Assembly: GCF_003265705.1 (NCBI RefSeq)
Contig: NW_020313044.1
Location: forward strand, 2,962,879-3,026,878
Source of the DNA: Callorhinus ursinus
Taxonomy: Eukaryota > Chordata > Mammalia > Carnivora > Otariidae
DNA: 64,000 nucleotides
Direction of reading: 5' to 3'
Position 1 is the first letter of the stretch, and each line of letters starts with the position of its first letter. The position numbers and the translations under genes were made by a program. Below, piece after piece: positions 47,845 through 59,805 of the stretch. The notes beneath the pieces are model-generated. The model did no database searches and was not told the DNA's origin. It saw only the letters and a program-made list of their open reading frames with translations.

Positions 47845-49080
47845 TTAAAAAAATTTTAAGTTGATTGATGTATAATTTATATGTAGTGAAGTTTACCCTT
47901 TTCATGTGTATAGCTCTATGAATTTTGACGAACTTATACAGGCATGTAACCATTACAACAATCAAGATATACAGTATTTCTACCACCTTACAGAGTTCCC
48001 TTGTACCTCCTTCTACCCCTCCTGGCCTCAGACACCTGGCAACTACTGATTGGATTTCTGTCTCTATAGCTTTTCCTTTTCCAAATAACACAGAAATGGA
48101 ATCATACAGTATGTAGACTTTTCAATCTGGCTCCTTTCATAGAACATAATGCTTTTCAGAGTGATTTATGTTGTGGTGTGTATCAGTAGTTTGTTTCTTT
48201 TTACTGCTGAACAGTATTCCATTGTATAGGTGTACCATGCTTTGTTTCCGGTTTTTGGAAAATACAGACAAAGCCGCTACAAATATTACCATCAAGGTTT
48301 TTGTGTGGGTATAAGTCTTCATTTCTCTTGGATAAATACCTAGGAGTCGGACTGTTAGATCATAAAGTGAATGCAAGTTTAACTTTATAAGAAATTGCCA
48401 CGCTGTTCCCCAAAGTGGCAGTATCACGTTTCATTCCCACCAGCAATGGGTAGGAGGCTCAGCTGTTCCACATCCTCACCAGCACTTGACATTATCGGTT
48501 GTTACAATTACTGCGGTATTAATTTAAGCTGCTCTTCCAGGTGCGTAGGGATATCTCATTGTTATTTTAATATGCATTTTCCTTTTGATTAAAAATGTCA
48601 AACGTCTTTTCATGTATTTATTTGCCATCTGTCTTCTTTAGTAAAGTGTCTGTCCAAATGTTTTGCCTATTTTTCTTTCTTGGATTGTTTTCTTATTATT
48701 GAGTTTAGAGAATCTTTTACGTACTCAGGTTAACAGTCCTTTATCAGTTATGTGTTTGCTTTTAAGATTTATTTACTTATTTTAGAGAGAGCGTGCGGGG
48801 AGGGGAGGCGGACAGGGAGAAGGAGAGGGTCTTAAACAGCCTCTGCACTGAGCACAGAGCACATCCGCGGAGCACGATCTCACAACTCCGAGATCAGGAC
48901 CTGAGCCCAAACGAAGAGTCGGTCACTTAACTGACGGCGCCAGCCAGGTGCCCCTGAGATATGTGCTTTTTAAGTCGTTCTTCCCAGTGGGTGGCGTGTC
49001 TTTTCCTTTTCGCAGACTGTCTTTCAAAGAGCAGACTTTGTTTTTATCTTGCAAAACCTGATTTATTAATTTTTTCTTTT
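47845..49080 (-). mobile_element. L1M relic, antisense
   Basis: Long ordered antisense L1M match: 'gaattttgacgaacttatac', 'tggaatcatacagtatg', 'gaacagtattccattgtata', 'ggataaatacctaggagtcg', 'tccacatcctcaccagcac'. Split by the SINE at 48764-48954. Confidence 0.8.
48764..48954 (-). mobile_element. CAN-SINE, antisense, old, inside L1M
   Basis: Left ttttaagatttatttactta, right cgccagccaggtgcccc. TSD tatgtgtttgctttt / tatgtgctttttaag, decayed. Confidence 0.92.
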
Positions 49081-49935
49081 TCTACCCAGCCTTTTAATCC
49101 TATTCTTTCCTACCCCTTTCCAACACGGTCTTCTTTCGCTGCATTCAATCAGGCGGAAGTCTCCCACTTTTTCGCAAAAATCTTCACTTGCACTTCCTGC
49201 CCTTCCCCATTGTTCCCGTCTGTTTTCTCTTTATTTCTCTGACATATTTGGAATGGATAGTCTCTGGAAGCCTCCATTTCCTTACTACTTCATCATCTCT
49301 AGATCTCTGAAATTTTGCATCCTTTCATACCACACTACCAAAACTAACCTCTGGATGTCACCAAAAAACCTCTTACGTGTCAATTCCAAGAATTTTCTAG
49401 ACCCTAATTCTCTACTTCCTTTTGGCCTAATCCTTCCTTCCAAAAATTACTTTTCAACCTCTTACTTTCCACGTTCCCGAAAAACTGATTGAAGGCTGTA
49501 TAGTATTCCCTTAGGGATTAATTCAGTTGTTATTTAATGTCATGTCAACAAGAGTTTATTTACTGAATAAAATCAACTTTTTTTGTTCTTCTGAATTCAA
49601 ACTAAAATAATAAATATGAAATAGGTGCTAAATTGTTCAGAAGTAGCTAATTCCCTTACATGAGCTGAATAGCGCCATTTCTTTTTTCAATGACTTCATT
49701 GTCTTTTTTTTTTTAAATCTATATTTCCAGGGATGTAAATTTCAGCACAACCTATGGTAGTGATTTATATTACACATTTGAATTATTAGAGTCCAAATCA
49801 GTGAAGTTTTACCCTAGTTTTTTCATTATAATATATATGTTCATCCACCTGCTAATCACGGATTAGGAAGAAATACCATCCAGGGGCTATCTGCTAGGAC
49901 AGGAAGAAAAGTCATTATTAGAATCACAACGTCGT

Positions 49936-50130
49936 GGGGCACCTGGGTGGCTCAGTTGGTTAAGCGACTGCCTTCTGCTCAGGTCATGATCCCGAAGTTG
50001 TGGGATCGAGTCCCACATCGGGCTCTCATCTCAGCAGGGAGTCTGCTTCTCCCTCTGACCCTCCCCCGTCTCATGCTGTGTCTCATTCTCTCACTCTCTC
50101 TCAAATAAATAAATAAAATCTTTTTTAAAA
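49936..50130 (+). mobile_element. CAN-SINE, sense
   Basis: Head ggggcacctgggtggctcag. TSD agaatcacaacgt / agaatcacaatgt. Confidence 0.95.
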
Positions 50131-50664
50131 AGAATCACAATGTTATCTTCTATTATTTATTGGGTGGAGAAACTGAAATACAGTAAAATAGATTTTCCCC
50201 TCTAAAGTCAAATCATAAAAAGGGCACAGCAAGGAAATTTCAGTTTTGATATCTGCCTTGTTGGAACCGTAAATAGCAATTAGTTTCCTTCTTCTCAGTT
50301 ATCCCCCTAATCATCAGCCCTATCTTTTCTTTTGCCTTCTCTTTCCTTTTTATCTCCTCTATTTAGCATAATGACCAGAGAATGTGGCTAAATTAAATCA
50401 CCCCATTTCTCTCAACTCTAGGTCAAAGTAATTATTTTTGTTATCCCATCTAGCTCTTCTGCTAGCTTTCTTTCACCTGCTGCGAAGTCTGTTTTCTGAT
50501 GGACAGCTCCTACTTCTTTTCTTCTTGGATGGAGCAAAACAGAGCAATGCCTACAATTTTCCTGAAATTCCTTAGTGTCACAAAGCCAATCTAGGGAAAT
50601 CAGTGCCCTGAAATTTTCTATGTTTCTATCTTGAGAATATCGATGCATTCTGAGCACATTGGGA

Positions 50665-50870
50665 GGCAGCATCACATAGGGGAAAGAGCTTTGGAGTTAG
50701 GAAAACCCCAGTTCAGATCAATTCTGATCACCGCTTACTAGCTTTTTGACCAGAAAGTCAATAAATCCTCTGAGCATATTTCCTCATCTGTGAAAGAGAA
50801 AATAACATCTATTTGAACTGGAAGCATGAGGAAAGAATCTGATACTTAGTAAGTACCTAGTACATTTCAG
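50665..50870 (+). mobile_element. MIR-like SINE relic
   Basis: Sense MIR: gaaagagctttggagttagg, tttcctcatctgtgaaagag. Confidence 0.65.
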
Positions 50871-50905
50871 TCCCTTTCTTCCTCTGTGTCCACAATAATT
50901 CTTTT

Positions 50906-51330
50906 TCTTTTTTTTAAGATTATTTATTTATTTAATTTATTTTTTTAAAATTTTTTTTAAAGATTTATTTATTTTGAGAGAGTGAGAATGAGAGAGAGAG
51001 TACATGAGAGGGGGGAGGGTCAGAGGGAGAAGCAGACTCCCTGCTGAGCCAGGAGCCCGATGCGGGACTCGATCCCGGGACTCCAGGATCATGACCTGAG
51101 CCAAAGGCAGTCGCCTAACCGACTGAGCCACCCAGGCGCCCCTATTTATTTATTTTAGAGAGAGAGCACACGAGTGGGGTGAAGGCAGAGGGAGAGTCAG
51201 AGAATCTCAAGCAAACTCCTTGCTGAGCACGGAGCCAGATGAGGGGCTCAATCTCCAACCCCAAGACCATGACCCAAGCTGAAATCAAGAGTGGGATGCT
51301 CAACCCACTGAGCCACCCAGGCACCCCCCC
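50906..51330 (-). mobile_element. Older CAN-SINE, antisense, split by a younger one
   Basis: Outer copy. Its body is 51143-51330 (ending gagccacccaggcacccc) and its tail is at 50906-50936. The TSD caataattctttt is exact (50893-50905; 51331-51343). A second SINE sits inside its A tail. Confidence 0.92.
50937..51142 (-). mobile_element. Younger CAN-SINE nested in the tail of another
   Basis: Complete copy ending gccacccaggcgcccc, directly followed by the tatttatttatttt of the outer SINE. The outer tail text appears on both sides as its TSD. Confidence 0.92.
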
Positions 51331-51357
51331 CAATAATTCTTTTAATCGAGAATGACT

Positions 51358-51515
51358 CTTTGGGTGCCTGGCTGGTTCAGTCAGTTGAGCATCCAATTCT
51401 TGATTTCGGTTCAGATCATGATCTCAGCACAGAGTCTGCTTGAGATTCTCTCTCTCCCTCTTCGTCTGCCCCTCCCCCACTCACTCTCTCTAAATAAATA
51501 AAGAAAATTTTTTTA
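51358..51515 (+). mobile_element. CAN-SINE, sense, with internal deletion
   Basis: Head gggtgcctggctggttcagt runs to gatcatgatctcag, then jumps to cacagagtctgcttgaga. The B-box part is missing. Confidence 0.9.
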
Positions 51516-51694
51516 AAAATCACACAGCAACTACAAGTCTGTAAAGAAAGTTCAAGGCACTTTATATCCTTTTTTATCCTGAAATTTTGTTACATATACT
51601 ATGTGAAGTAATTTCACTTTATTTTGAAACTCTTTTGTCACAGAGCACACATGATCTTTGTGTGTGTGATCACTCCTAGGAATCTGTCCTAGAA

Positions 51695-51752
51695 TATACT
51701 CACGTGTGTGTGTATATATGTATATGTATATATATATTTATATTTATATATG
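51695..51752 (+). repeat. TG/TA dinucleotide-rich repeat
   Basis: gtgtgtgtgtatatatgtat changes into tatatatttatatttatata. Confidence 0.85.
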
Positions 51753-51860
51753 TGCTTACTGCAGCTTATTCATACTAACAAAGACTAGAAACAATTGGTT
51801 CAATATTATAGCATACTCATATGATGAAATGTTATCAACTCATTTAAATAATAAACAATT

Positions 51861-52060
51861 GGGGTGCTTGGGTGTCTCAGTCAGTTAAGTATCTGACTCT
51901 TGGTTTCAGCTCAGGTCATGATCTCATGGGTTGTGAGATGAAGCCCCTCATCCGGCTCTGTGCTCAGCAGGGAGTCTGCTTGAAGACTCTCTCCCTCTGC
52001 CCCTCCCCCTACTCTCTCTCTCTTTCTAACATAAATAAATAAATCTTTTAGAATAAATAA
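51861..52060 (+). mobile_element. CAN-SINE, sense
   Basis: Head ggggtgcttgggtgtctcag, tail aaataaataaatctt. TSD ataaacaatt / ataacaattg. Confidence 0.94.
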
Positions 52061-52268
52061 ATAACAATTGATAATTAAATAGCAACTGCATGTCTAGAAC
52101 CTTATTAAATGATAAAGGAGAATAAAAAGAAGTATAAAGCATGTCTTATCCTGGAGGAGCATGTGACCTATTTGGGAAAGGTCAAAGATGCACGTATCTC
52201 TGGCTTTAACTTTTATGTCTTCTGTGAGACTCAACTCTTTGATTTGTGTTCTTGAAAAATAATCTTCA

Positions 52269-52365
52269 GGGGTGCCTGTAGAGCATGCAACTTTTAATCT
52301 CAGGGTTGTGAGTTCAAACCCCACGTTGGATGTGGAGCCTACTTTTTAAAAAATAAATAAGAAAT
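52269..52365 (+). mobile_element. Short tRNA-type SINE, sense
   Basis: ggggtgcctgtagagcatgc, gagttcaaaccccacgttgg, then cctactttttaaaaaataaa. No CT-rich body; same short class as 42362-42462. Confidence 0.85.
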
Positions 52366-52391
52366 AAGAAAAAGAAAAAGAATCTTCTGGA

Positions 52392-52612
52392 CTAAGCATT
52401 GGCAAACTCTACTTTGTGACACATAATCCAAACTCCTTCCTATTTTTGTAAATAAAATTTTACTGGAACCCAGCCATGGCCATTCATTTACCCATTGTCT
52501 ATGGCTACTTTCCTGATACAGAGTTGAATACTTAAAACAGAGACCATATGGCCCAGAGGCAAAAATACTAACTGTCCCTTTACAGAAAAAGTTTGTCACC
52601 CTCTGTCATAAG
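52392..52612 (-). mobile_element. hAT-like DNA transposon relic, antisense
   Basis: Contains ttttgtaaataaaattttac, 'tggaacccagccatggccat' and ctttacagaaaaagtttgtc, the reverse of the element at 53470. Confidence 0.65.
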
Positions 52613-52734
52613 ACTTAAAAAGAAAACAAAAAATCTTTAAAATGGTTTGGAATTAAGCTTGGTGGATTTAAAATCTGTCTATAAATTTTTTGATACATTT
52701 TTTTCCTTAAAAGGTAAAACTTAATTCTCCTTTC

Positions 52735-53445
52735 TTTGTGTGTGGATCAAAACTTGGTGATTTCCTTCTAAAAAATAGAGTATGGCATAAATAAAGGTAT
52801 GTGACTTCTGAGATTAGATCATAAAAGATGTTACAGCCTCCTCTTCGCTCTTGTTCAGATCACTTGGTGAGAGGAAGCCAGTTGCTATGTTAGTGAGGAT
52901 ATTCAAGTAGTCCCGTGGAGAGGTCCCTGTGGCAAGGAACTGAAACTTCTTGCCAACAGCTAGCCAGGAAATAGTGCCTTCTACTAACAGCCACATGAGG
53001 GAAACATCTTGGAAGTGGATCCCTCAGCTCTGGTCAAGCCTTCAAATAACTGGAGGCCTAACCAAGTCTTGACTACAACCTCATGAGAGACCCTGAGTCA
53101 GAATGACCCAGTTAAGCCACTCCTGAATTCTTTTTTTTTTAAAGATTTTATTTATTTGAGAGAGAGAGAGAGAGAGAGACAGAGATAACGAGAGAGAGCA
53201 TGAGTGGAGAAGAGAGGGAGAAGCAGCCTTCCCACTGAGTAGGGAGCCCAATGTGGGGCTCCATCCCAGGACCCCAAGATCATGACCTGAGCCAAAGGCA
53301 GACGTTTAACAAACTGAGCCACCCAGGCACCCCAACCACTCCTGAATTCTTGACCCACAAAAATTGTGAAACACTAAATATGTTATTTTAAGCTACTAAA
53401 TTTGAGGGTAATTTGTGATTCGTCAATAGATAACCAATACAAAGC
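52735..53445 (+). mobile_element. MLT1-like LTR relic split by a SINE
   Basis: 'gacttctgagattagatcat', 'cactaaatatgttattttaag' near the 3' end, and a tail 'ataaccaatacaaa'. Only LTR sequence is recognised. Confidence 0.55.
53132..53334 (-). mobile_element. CAN-SINE, antisense, inside the LTR relic
   Basis: The TSD ccactcctgaattctt occurs on both sides (ending 53131; starting about 53336). Confidence 0.95.
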
Positions 53446-53469
53446 TGAAAACTTTAGATCCTCTAGAGC

Positions 53470-54215
53470 AGTGGGTTCATAACTTTTTCTTAAAGGGCCA
53501 GACAATGAATGTTTTAGGCTTGTGGGTCATATGATCTTCATTGCAGTGACCCAACTCTGCCCCTGTGGCAGGAAAACAGCCACACACAACAGGTACACAA
53601 ATGAGCACGGCTGTGTTCCAATAAAACTTTATTTACAAAAACAGGTGGCAGGAAACTATGGAAAGAGCCCAAATGTCCATCAACAGATGAATGGATAAAG
53701 AAGATGTGGTGTATATATGTACAATGGAATATTACATAGCCATCAAAAAATGAACTTGCCATTTGCAATGATGTGGATGGAACTAGAGGGTATCATGCTA
53801 AGTGAAATAAGTCAATCAGAAAAAGACAATTATCATATGATCTCAATGATATGTGGAATTTAAGAAACAAGGCAGAGGATCATAGGGGAAGAGAGGAAAA
53901 AATGAAACAAGATGAAACCAGAGAGGGACACAAACCATAAGAGACTCTTAATCTCAGGAAACAAACAGGGTTGCTGGAGGGCAGAGGGGTGGGGGGACAG
54001 GGTGGCTGGGTGATGGACAGTGGGGAGGGTATGTGTTGTGGTGAGCGCTGTGTATTGTGTAAGACTGATGAATCACAGACCTGTACACCTGAAACAAATA
54101 ATACATTATATGTTAATAATAAAAAATAAAAAAAAATAAATTGAAGCTGCAAACAAACAAACAAAAAAACAGGTGGCAGGCCTATAGGCCAGTTTGCCAT
54201 CCTCTGGTTTAAAGA
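53470..54215 (+). mobile_element. hAT-like DNA transposon relic split by an L1
   Basis: Left part (to 53652): aagggccagacaatgaatgt, 'gttccaataaaactttattt'. Right part (54181 on): cctataggccagtttgccat. The L1 sits between. Confidence 0.65.
53653..54164 (+). mobile_element. L1 3' end, 5'-truncated, sense
   Basis: Starts aaactatggaaagagcccaa, runs through the ORF2 C-terminal part and 3'UTR (ctggctgggtgatggacagt), and ends after ttaataataaaaaataaa with a further short stretch and an AAAC tail. The 16-bp TSD aaaaacaggtggcagg is exact (53637-53652; 54165-54180). Same family as 37568-38900, opposite strand. Confidence 0.93.
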
Positions 54216-54789
54216 AAGCAATTTTAATGATATTAAGCAGTGTTTAGAAAAGAGTGGTAGAAGATGGGGGAATTTTCAGCTTCAGGTTGCAAAGCCAACT
54301 ACCAGGGAAACCCATGATTGGGAAAGGCAATGTGCGCAATGTCATCACGATTCTCTTTTATCTTTCCCTGCTAGTTTTTGCCATAGAGGTTAGAGAGATA
54401 AAATAATTGCAAGGTGATGGGACTTTTCCCCTAAGAAATCTGATAGAATGAAGACTGAGCACCATCCAGAAAATAGGAAAAAACTCTTCTCCTGAGTTTT
54501 GTCAACCTCTTAAAGTCTGTGAGCACCAGTGCCAGAACTGGTGTTTTAAACATGCAAAACAAGCTTATTTAGGGTGGGAGGAAGAGTAGTTCCCATTAAC
54601 ACCTAGAAATAAGAACAAAGGACTGATAACTATTGGCGGAAATTAAAAAGGGACCCAAACTTTACTTAAGTCTATTTCTTAACATTATGCTCTAAGTATA
54701 TCATATTCTCTTTATGGTCCTTAGAAGTCAGGAATTGTTCAGATCTGTAAATTTACCAAATACATCATCAGTAGTAGTAGTAGTATTCT

Positions 54790-54892
54790 AAGTAGGCTCC
54801 AACGGGGAGCCCAAACTCATGACCCTAAGATCAAGACTGAGCTGAGATCAAGAGCCAGACGTTCAACCAACTGAGCCACCCAGGCACCTCTA
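54790..54892 (-). mobile_element. Short tRNA-type CAN-SINE, antisense
   Basis: ctaagtaggctccaacgggg at the left, gagccacccaggcacctc at the right. No CT-rich body. Confidence 0.88.
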
Positions 54893-55069
54893 CCAAACAC
54901 ATTATTATGAAAAAAAACTCATACCTAACTGGAACTACACGCTAATGAGATGTCTGTTAGAAGGAAGCCTACCTGGATCTTACCATCCTAGTCAGAAGCC
55001 ATTATTTTTAGTGGCGACTCCTCACACTGCAGCCTCACCATGCAGCCATGCCACTGTGGACCTATTGTG

Positions 55070-55300
55070 ATCATAGTTCATATTTACTGAACATCTACTA
55101 AATACCAGGTGCTGGGGTAAGCACATTACAGACACTCCTTCATAATCCCCCTAATAACCCTGTGTGGTCCGTGTTATTATCCCCAATTTATGGATGAGAA
55201 AAAAGCTGATGCTCAGTAGCTCATCCAAGCTCACTCAGCTACTAAGTGGCAGAACTAGAGTTTGAACCTTGGCAGTTTACTTCTGGCGCCCGTGGTCCTA
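55070..55300 (-). mobile_element. MIR-like SINE relic, long
   Basis: Antisense: atttactgaacatctactaa, 'tattatccccaatttatg', 'tcagctactaagtggcaga'. Confidence 0.7.
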
Positions 55301-55762
55301 ACTATCGCCAGTGCTGAGGAGAAAAGGTTAAGTGCAACACTGTGTGATAGCTGTGAACTCACATTTTCTCTCAAAGAAGGTCAGTTTGGTTGAATGAAGA
55401 GAATTCAAATGCATGAAACAATTGGAAAACACGCTTACAAGACACAATAGCAAGCGATCATTATCACACGGTGGAATATCATCTAATGGGGGGTGGTTCC
55501 TAAAACAGCACATGAGGGGAAAACTAAACTAGACAGATGACTCCAAAATTCCTGAAACTTGCTCCTAAAGTACAGTTCTACAGACATAGTTTTATAAAGA
55601 CACAACAGGTTCACGTCTTCCTTCTCATGCTTACTCTGGGTTGTATCCTCAGTCAGGGGAATGTTCCCTTCAAAACTTCGAATCTCTCTCCTCCCTTTCT
55701 TTCTTTTCCTCCCTCTCTGCGGTTCTGGAGAGTTGAATGTACATAGTTTAAAAAAACATGTG

Positions 55763-55966
55763 GGGGCACCTGGGTGGCTCAGTTGGTTAAGCGACTGCCT
55801 TCGGCTCAGGTCATGATCCTGGAGACCCGGGATCGAGTCCCTCATCAGGCTCCCTGCTCAGCAGGGAGTTTGCTTCTCCCTCTGACCTTCCTCCCTCTCA
55901 TGCTCTCTACCATTCTCTCTCAATAAATAAATAAAAATCCTTAAAAATAAAAATAAAAAATAAATT
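55763..55966 (+). mobile_element. CAN-SINE, sense
   Basis: Head gggcacctgggtggctcagt. The TSD aaaaaacatgtgg is exact (55750-55762; 55967-55979). Confidence 0.96.
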
Positions 55967-56687
55967 AAAAAACATGTGGTATTACTCCTAGAACTCCTTT
56001 GATTACAAACCTAGAACAGAACGTAAACGCTAAGGGAACCCAAGGTAAAGAATATTAATAATTTCTTTTTTATAAACACAGCACAGGAGTTAAGTACCTC
56101 AGGGGTATTTTGACGTGTCTCTGTCATGGTGTAGACATGTCTATATTTCCTTAGCCACCTTAGCCCACCCTGTGCATGGACATGAATCAGGCATAAGAAC
56201 CTCTAACACAAGCAAAGCAACATACCCTCTCCTCTAGCTGTCTAAAATCAGTACAGGAATTGAGGTGCTTTTGGAGACAATGATGACAGAATGTAGCTGG
56301 GATTGAGAAATTTAGGAACCACTGCCTGGAAAAGAAAAGAAAAGAAAAGCCACAAGAGGACAGGAAAGGACAATTAAGAATGTTCTCCCAGAGAACTGAT
56401 CTCAGAGAAAGAAGGCAAAAAAGAAGATAGGATGGGAAAAGCTTTTTGCACAAACCAGTACCTCCTGCATATTTCCAGTTCTCATATTAAGCCAAATTTG
56501 GAAGGGAGCTCGTTCACAAACAGAATCATTACAAGGTTAAAAAAGTAAAAAGGAGGGGCTGAAACAGAGCCAGAGCTAGGACAAGCTGAGTGACACACTC
56601 CCCTTGGGCACCAAATTTAAGAGGTGTCCCCCAAAACTCAGCGATCCAATAAATAATATTGTAATGCAATGGTTTAAAAAATCAAGT

Positions 56688-56742
56688 TGGCAAACTACAG
56701 CCAGCCACCAGCTTTGCAAATAAAGTTTTATTGGAACCAGGG
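56688..56742 (-). mobile_element. hAT-like DNA transposon fragment, antisense
   Basis: ttggcaaactacagccagcc and ataaagttttattggaacca match the 53470 family. Confidence 0.6.
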
Positions 56743-57793
56743 TCCGGTTCAGGGTGAAGTGACTGAGGCAGGGTAGGCAGAACTCAGCAAGATAGAATTC
56801 TGTCTTTACTTAAAATGTTGACATTTTATTCATCATGGATTTTTTGCACCGATTTTGAATTTTTAAAGACCATTACATTAAAGCATTATTTATTTTGATT
56901 GCTGGGGGTTTTGGGCTCCCCTTAAATTTTGTGCCTCACTCACCACACCCTAGTCCTTCCTGGGTTGTAAAAGAGAGGGAGGAAGCAGGAAGGGACAGTG
57001 GTTTAAAAACTTATGCAGGGATTTGGGGTCAAGACCTAAAGCAGAAAAGTGGGAGAGTCCATTTTATCCTGCTGTGTGCATTCTGTGCCCTGGGCGCCCT
57101 CATGCCAGTGAAGGCCGTTCTTTCATTGAGCTCCTTCCCTTGGCTTGGCAGCTGCACTCACTTTCATATGCAGGTTCTGGAATGCTGGGAGCTGTATGGC
57201 AGCCAACATCTCTCCTCTCCCTTCTCAAACATGACGTTCTCTGTAATTCAGTTACAGACACCTCTTTCCTTAGCCTTCTCACTCAGGGAGCCTGATCAAG
57301 GAATCTAAGAACGAAGCCTCATTTGCCTTCTCTGGGTATGCAAGTGAATTTGCATATATCTTGTGTCCATTTGCATTCCCCTCACATGGGGCATTTAGAA
57401 TAAAAACAACATTCATGAATCAAAATGAAGCTTGTTCCATTCTTTCTCTGTCAAAGTATGGTGTAAGTAAAAGGATACCACAGTGTGAGAAGGAGCTGAA
57501 ATTATATTTGCCAGGGTTATGTGTAGTTTTAAAAGCAATCCAATTTGGTGGCATTTACCACGACAAAATTGGCGTTTAATATTTATGGGATTAGCCTTGG
57601 AGAAATCACTCATGACTGAAATAGCCGCCCCCCTCACTACCATTCTTCTAGAAATTTGGGCTGAGAGCCCCTAGAAGCTAAAACTACTTTTCCTTCTCCA
57701 AGTCACCACTTAGAGGGTGGGAAGCCTGATGGTTCTACTTAACTGATTTCTCCATTTGGGGTGAAGTGGATGAAGAACCGATTACAAAGGAGA

Positions 57794-57822
57794 AAAGGAA
57801 GAAGAACTGTTGCTCTTCATCC
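57794..57822 (+). repeat. 29-bp direct repeat, copy 1
   Basis: Shares 28 of 29 bases with 59092-59120 (core actgttgctcttcatcc). The flanks differ. Confidence 0.9.
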
Positions 57823-58452
57823 TCCCTCAGTCCTTCTGGAAGCTGAAAGAACTCAGGAAAGGAAAAGAGCAGTCTGGTATGAACACTACACAAAACTTCA
57901 TCTAAGGAAACAAACCAGTGGACCAGGACTATGAGTGCAAAATAAGATGGAGCTCAAAAAGATGAAAATTGATATCACAAGTAATAAGGGCAAGTTCATT
58001 AGAGTTGTTTTAAAAAGTGGAACAGATAAGTAAGAATACACCAACATGCCTCCAGCACTGTCTAAGAGAACCAGAGGGTGTGAGCCTTGCAATCTGTGTG
58101 ACAGGTAGAGAGTTCAGTGAAGAAGCATGACTCAAATCCTTCACAGCTTGGGGAAAAAAAAATCCCTTAGTTCATTTAACCTTATTTAAAAATATCCAAT
58201 TCTTGAAGCGATTTTCTGGTTATTGGATGATTTGTAACCAAGAAAAGGGGTGCTCTGGACAATGAACTTCTATTTTCAAACAGACACACCTCTGTATAAT
58301 TTAATGTAGTGGCCCTGGTTTATAATTCGGTTTCGTAAATTTGGTTAGTAGGAATTGATGCCCAGTGCAACTCTTGGTTGAATTGATCAAATCAAGCTTC
58401 TGACCAACCTGTCACTAAGCCTTATCATTTCTTCCTTTAAAATGTCATATGT

Positions 58453-58647
58453 GGGCGCCTGGGTGGCCCAGTCGGTTAAGCGTCTCCCTTTGGCTCAGGT
58501 CATGATCCCGGGGCCCTGGGATCGAGCCCCACATCGGGCTCCCTGCTCAGCAGAGAGCCTGCTTCTCCCTCTCCCTCTGCTGCTCCCCCTGCTTGTGCTC
58601 TCTCTCTCTGTGTCAAATAAATAAATGAAATCTTTTTAAAAAATCTA
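58453..58647 (+). mobile_element. CAN-SINE, sense
   Basis: Head gggcgcctgggtggcccagt, tail aaataaataaatgaaatc. TSD aaaatgtcatatg / aaaatgtcacttg. Confidence 0.95.
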
Positions 58648-59091
58648 AAAAATGTCACTTGCATCTAGAGAAATACTGTGACAAGCATGCAGAGGTAGAT
58701 GAGCAGATGGGCTCTCTTATCACTATTCTCATAGGCACTAGAAAAATCTTGGAAATAATGTAATGTCCATCATTAGGAGACTGGTTAAATATATTATGGT
58801 AAATTTATACTATGTGAAACTCCCGACACTACTAAAGAGAGTAAGATAGATTTATATGTAACAATTTGGAAATATCTCTAAGATGTATTATTAAATAATC
58901 TACATTTCAGAACAGTTTTAAGTATTATGATCCAATTTGAGTAAAACGAAGTGTACATACATATATACACATACATGTATGTGAGTGTATGATATCTGTT
59001 TATGATCAAAACTTTCTGAAACGATATCAGTATTAGTAGTTACTTGTTGAAAGTGGTCTTGGGAAGGACTGTGGGACCAGTAGCCTTTTAT

Positions 59092-59120
59092 AAAGGAAGA
59101 AGGACTGTTGCTCTTCATCC
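59092..59120 (+). repeat. 29-bp direct repeat, copy 2
   Basis: Partner of 57794-57822; one mismatch (aagaa against aagga). Confidence 0.9.
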
Positions 59121-59225
59121 ACGTTTACAGTGGTCATGCAGTCCTTTTATATTGAATATTAATTTATAGTGATTAATGTATAGTAACTGAAGTAATTAAT
59201 ATATTCTATATACAATTTACTAATT

Positions 59226-59243
59226 CACACACACACACACACA
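59226..59243 (+). repeat. (CA)n microsatellite, short
   Basis: About nine CA units. Confidence 0.95.
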
Positions 59244-59611
59244 AAGTGAGTGCAGGTGTAAGCACTAATACATATGAAAGAAAACATGCCAAACAATTAC
59301 AGTATTTCTCATTAAGTAGTTGAATGCTAGGTGCTTTTTATTTGCTTCCTTAAATATTATTTTTCTAGATTTTTATAATGATCCTGGGGTCGTTTCCTTG
59401 CTGTAAATATCATTCATTGTTTATTCTTTTCAAGTTACAAAAGTAACTCGTTTTTAAAGTACAAAACCTAGAAAATACACATGGAATTAAAGGAACACTA
59501 TGAAAATTCACCTATAACCTCAGCAGCCAAAAATAACCATGGCTAACCTTTTTGTGTCCTTCTAGATCCTTTGCTGTGTTTTTTTATCTTGTTGAAAAGA
59601 TGATCATTATA

Positions 59612-59805
59612 GGGGCACCTGGATGGCTCAGGTGGTTAAACATCTGGCTCCTGGTTTCAATTCAGGTCATGATCTTAGGGTCCTGGGATTGAGCCCCATA
59701 TCCAGCCCCATGCCAGGCTCTGCGTGGAGTCTGCTTGTCCCTCTCCCTTCCCCTCTGCCCCTCCCCACCCTCTCTCTCTCTTAAATAAATAAAATCTTTA
59801 AAAAA
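59612..59805 (+). mobile_element. CAN-SINE, sense
   Basis: Head ggggcacctggatggctcag. TSD aaaagatgatcattata / aaaagatgattattata. Confidence 0.95.
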
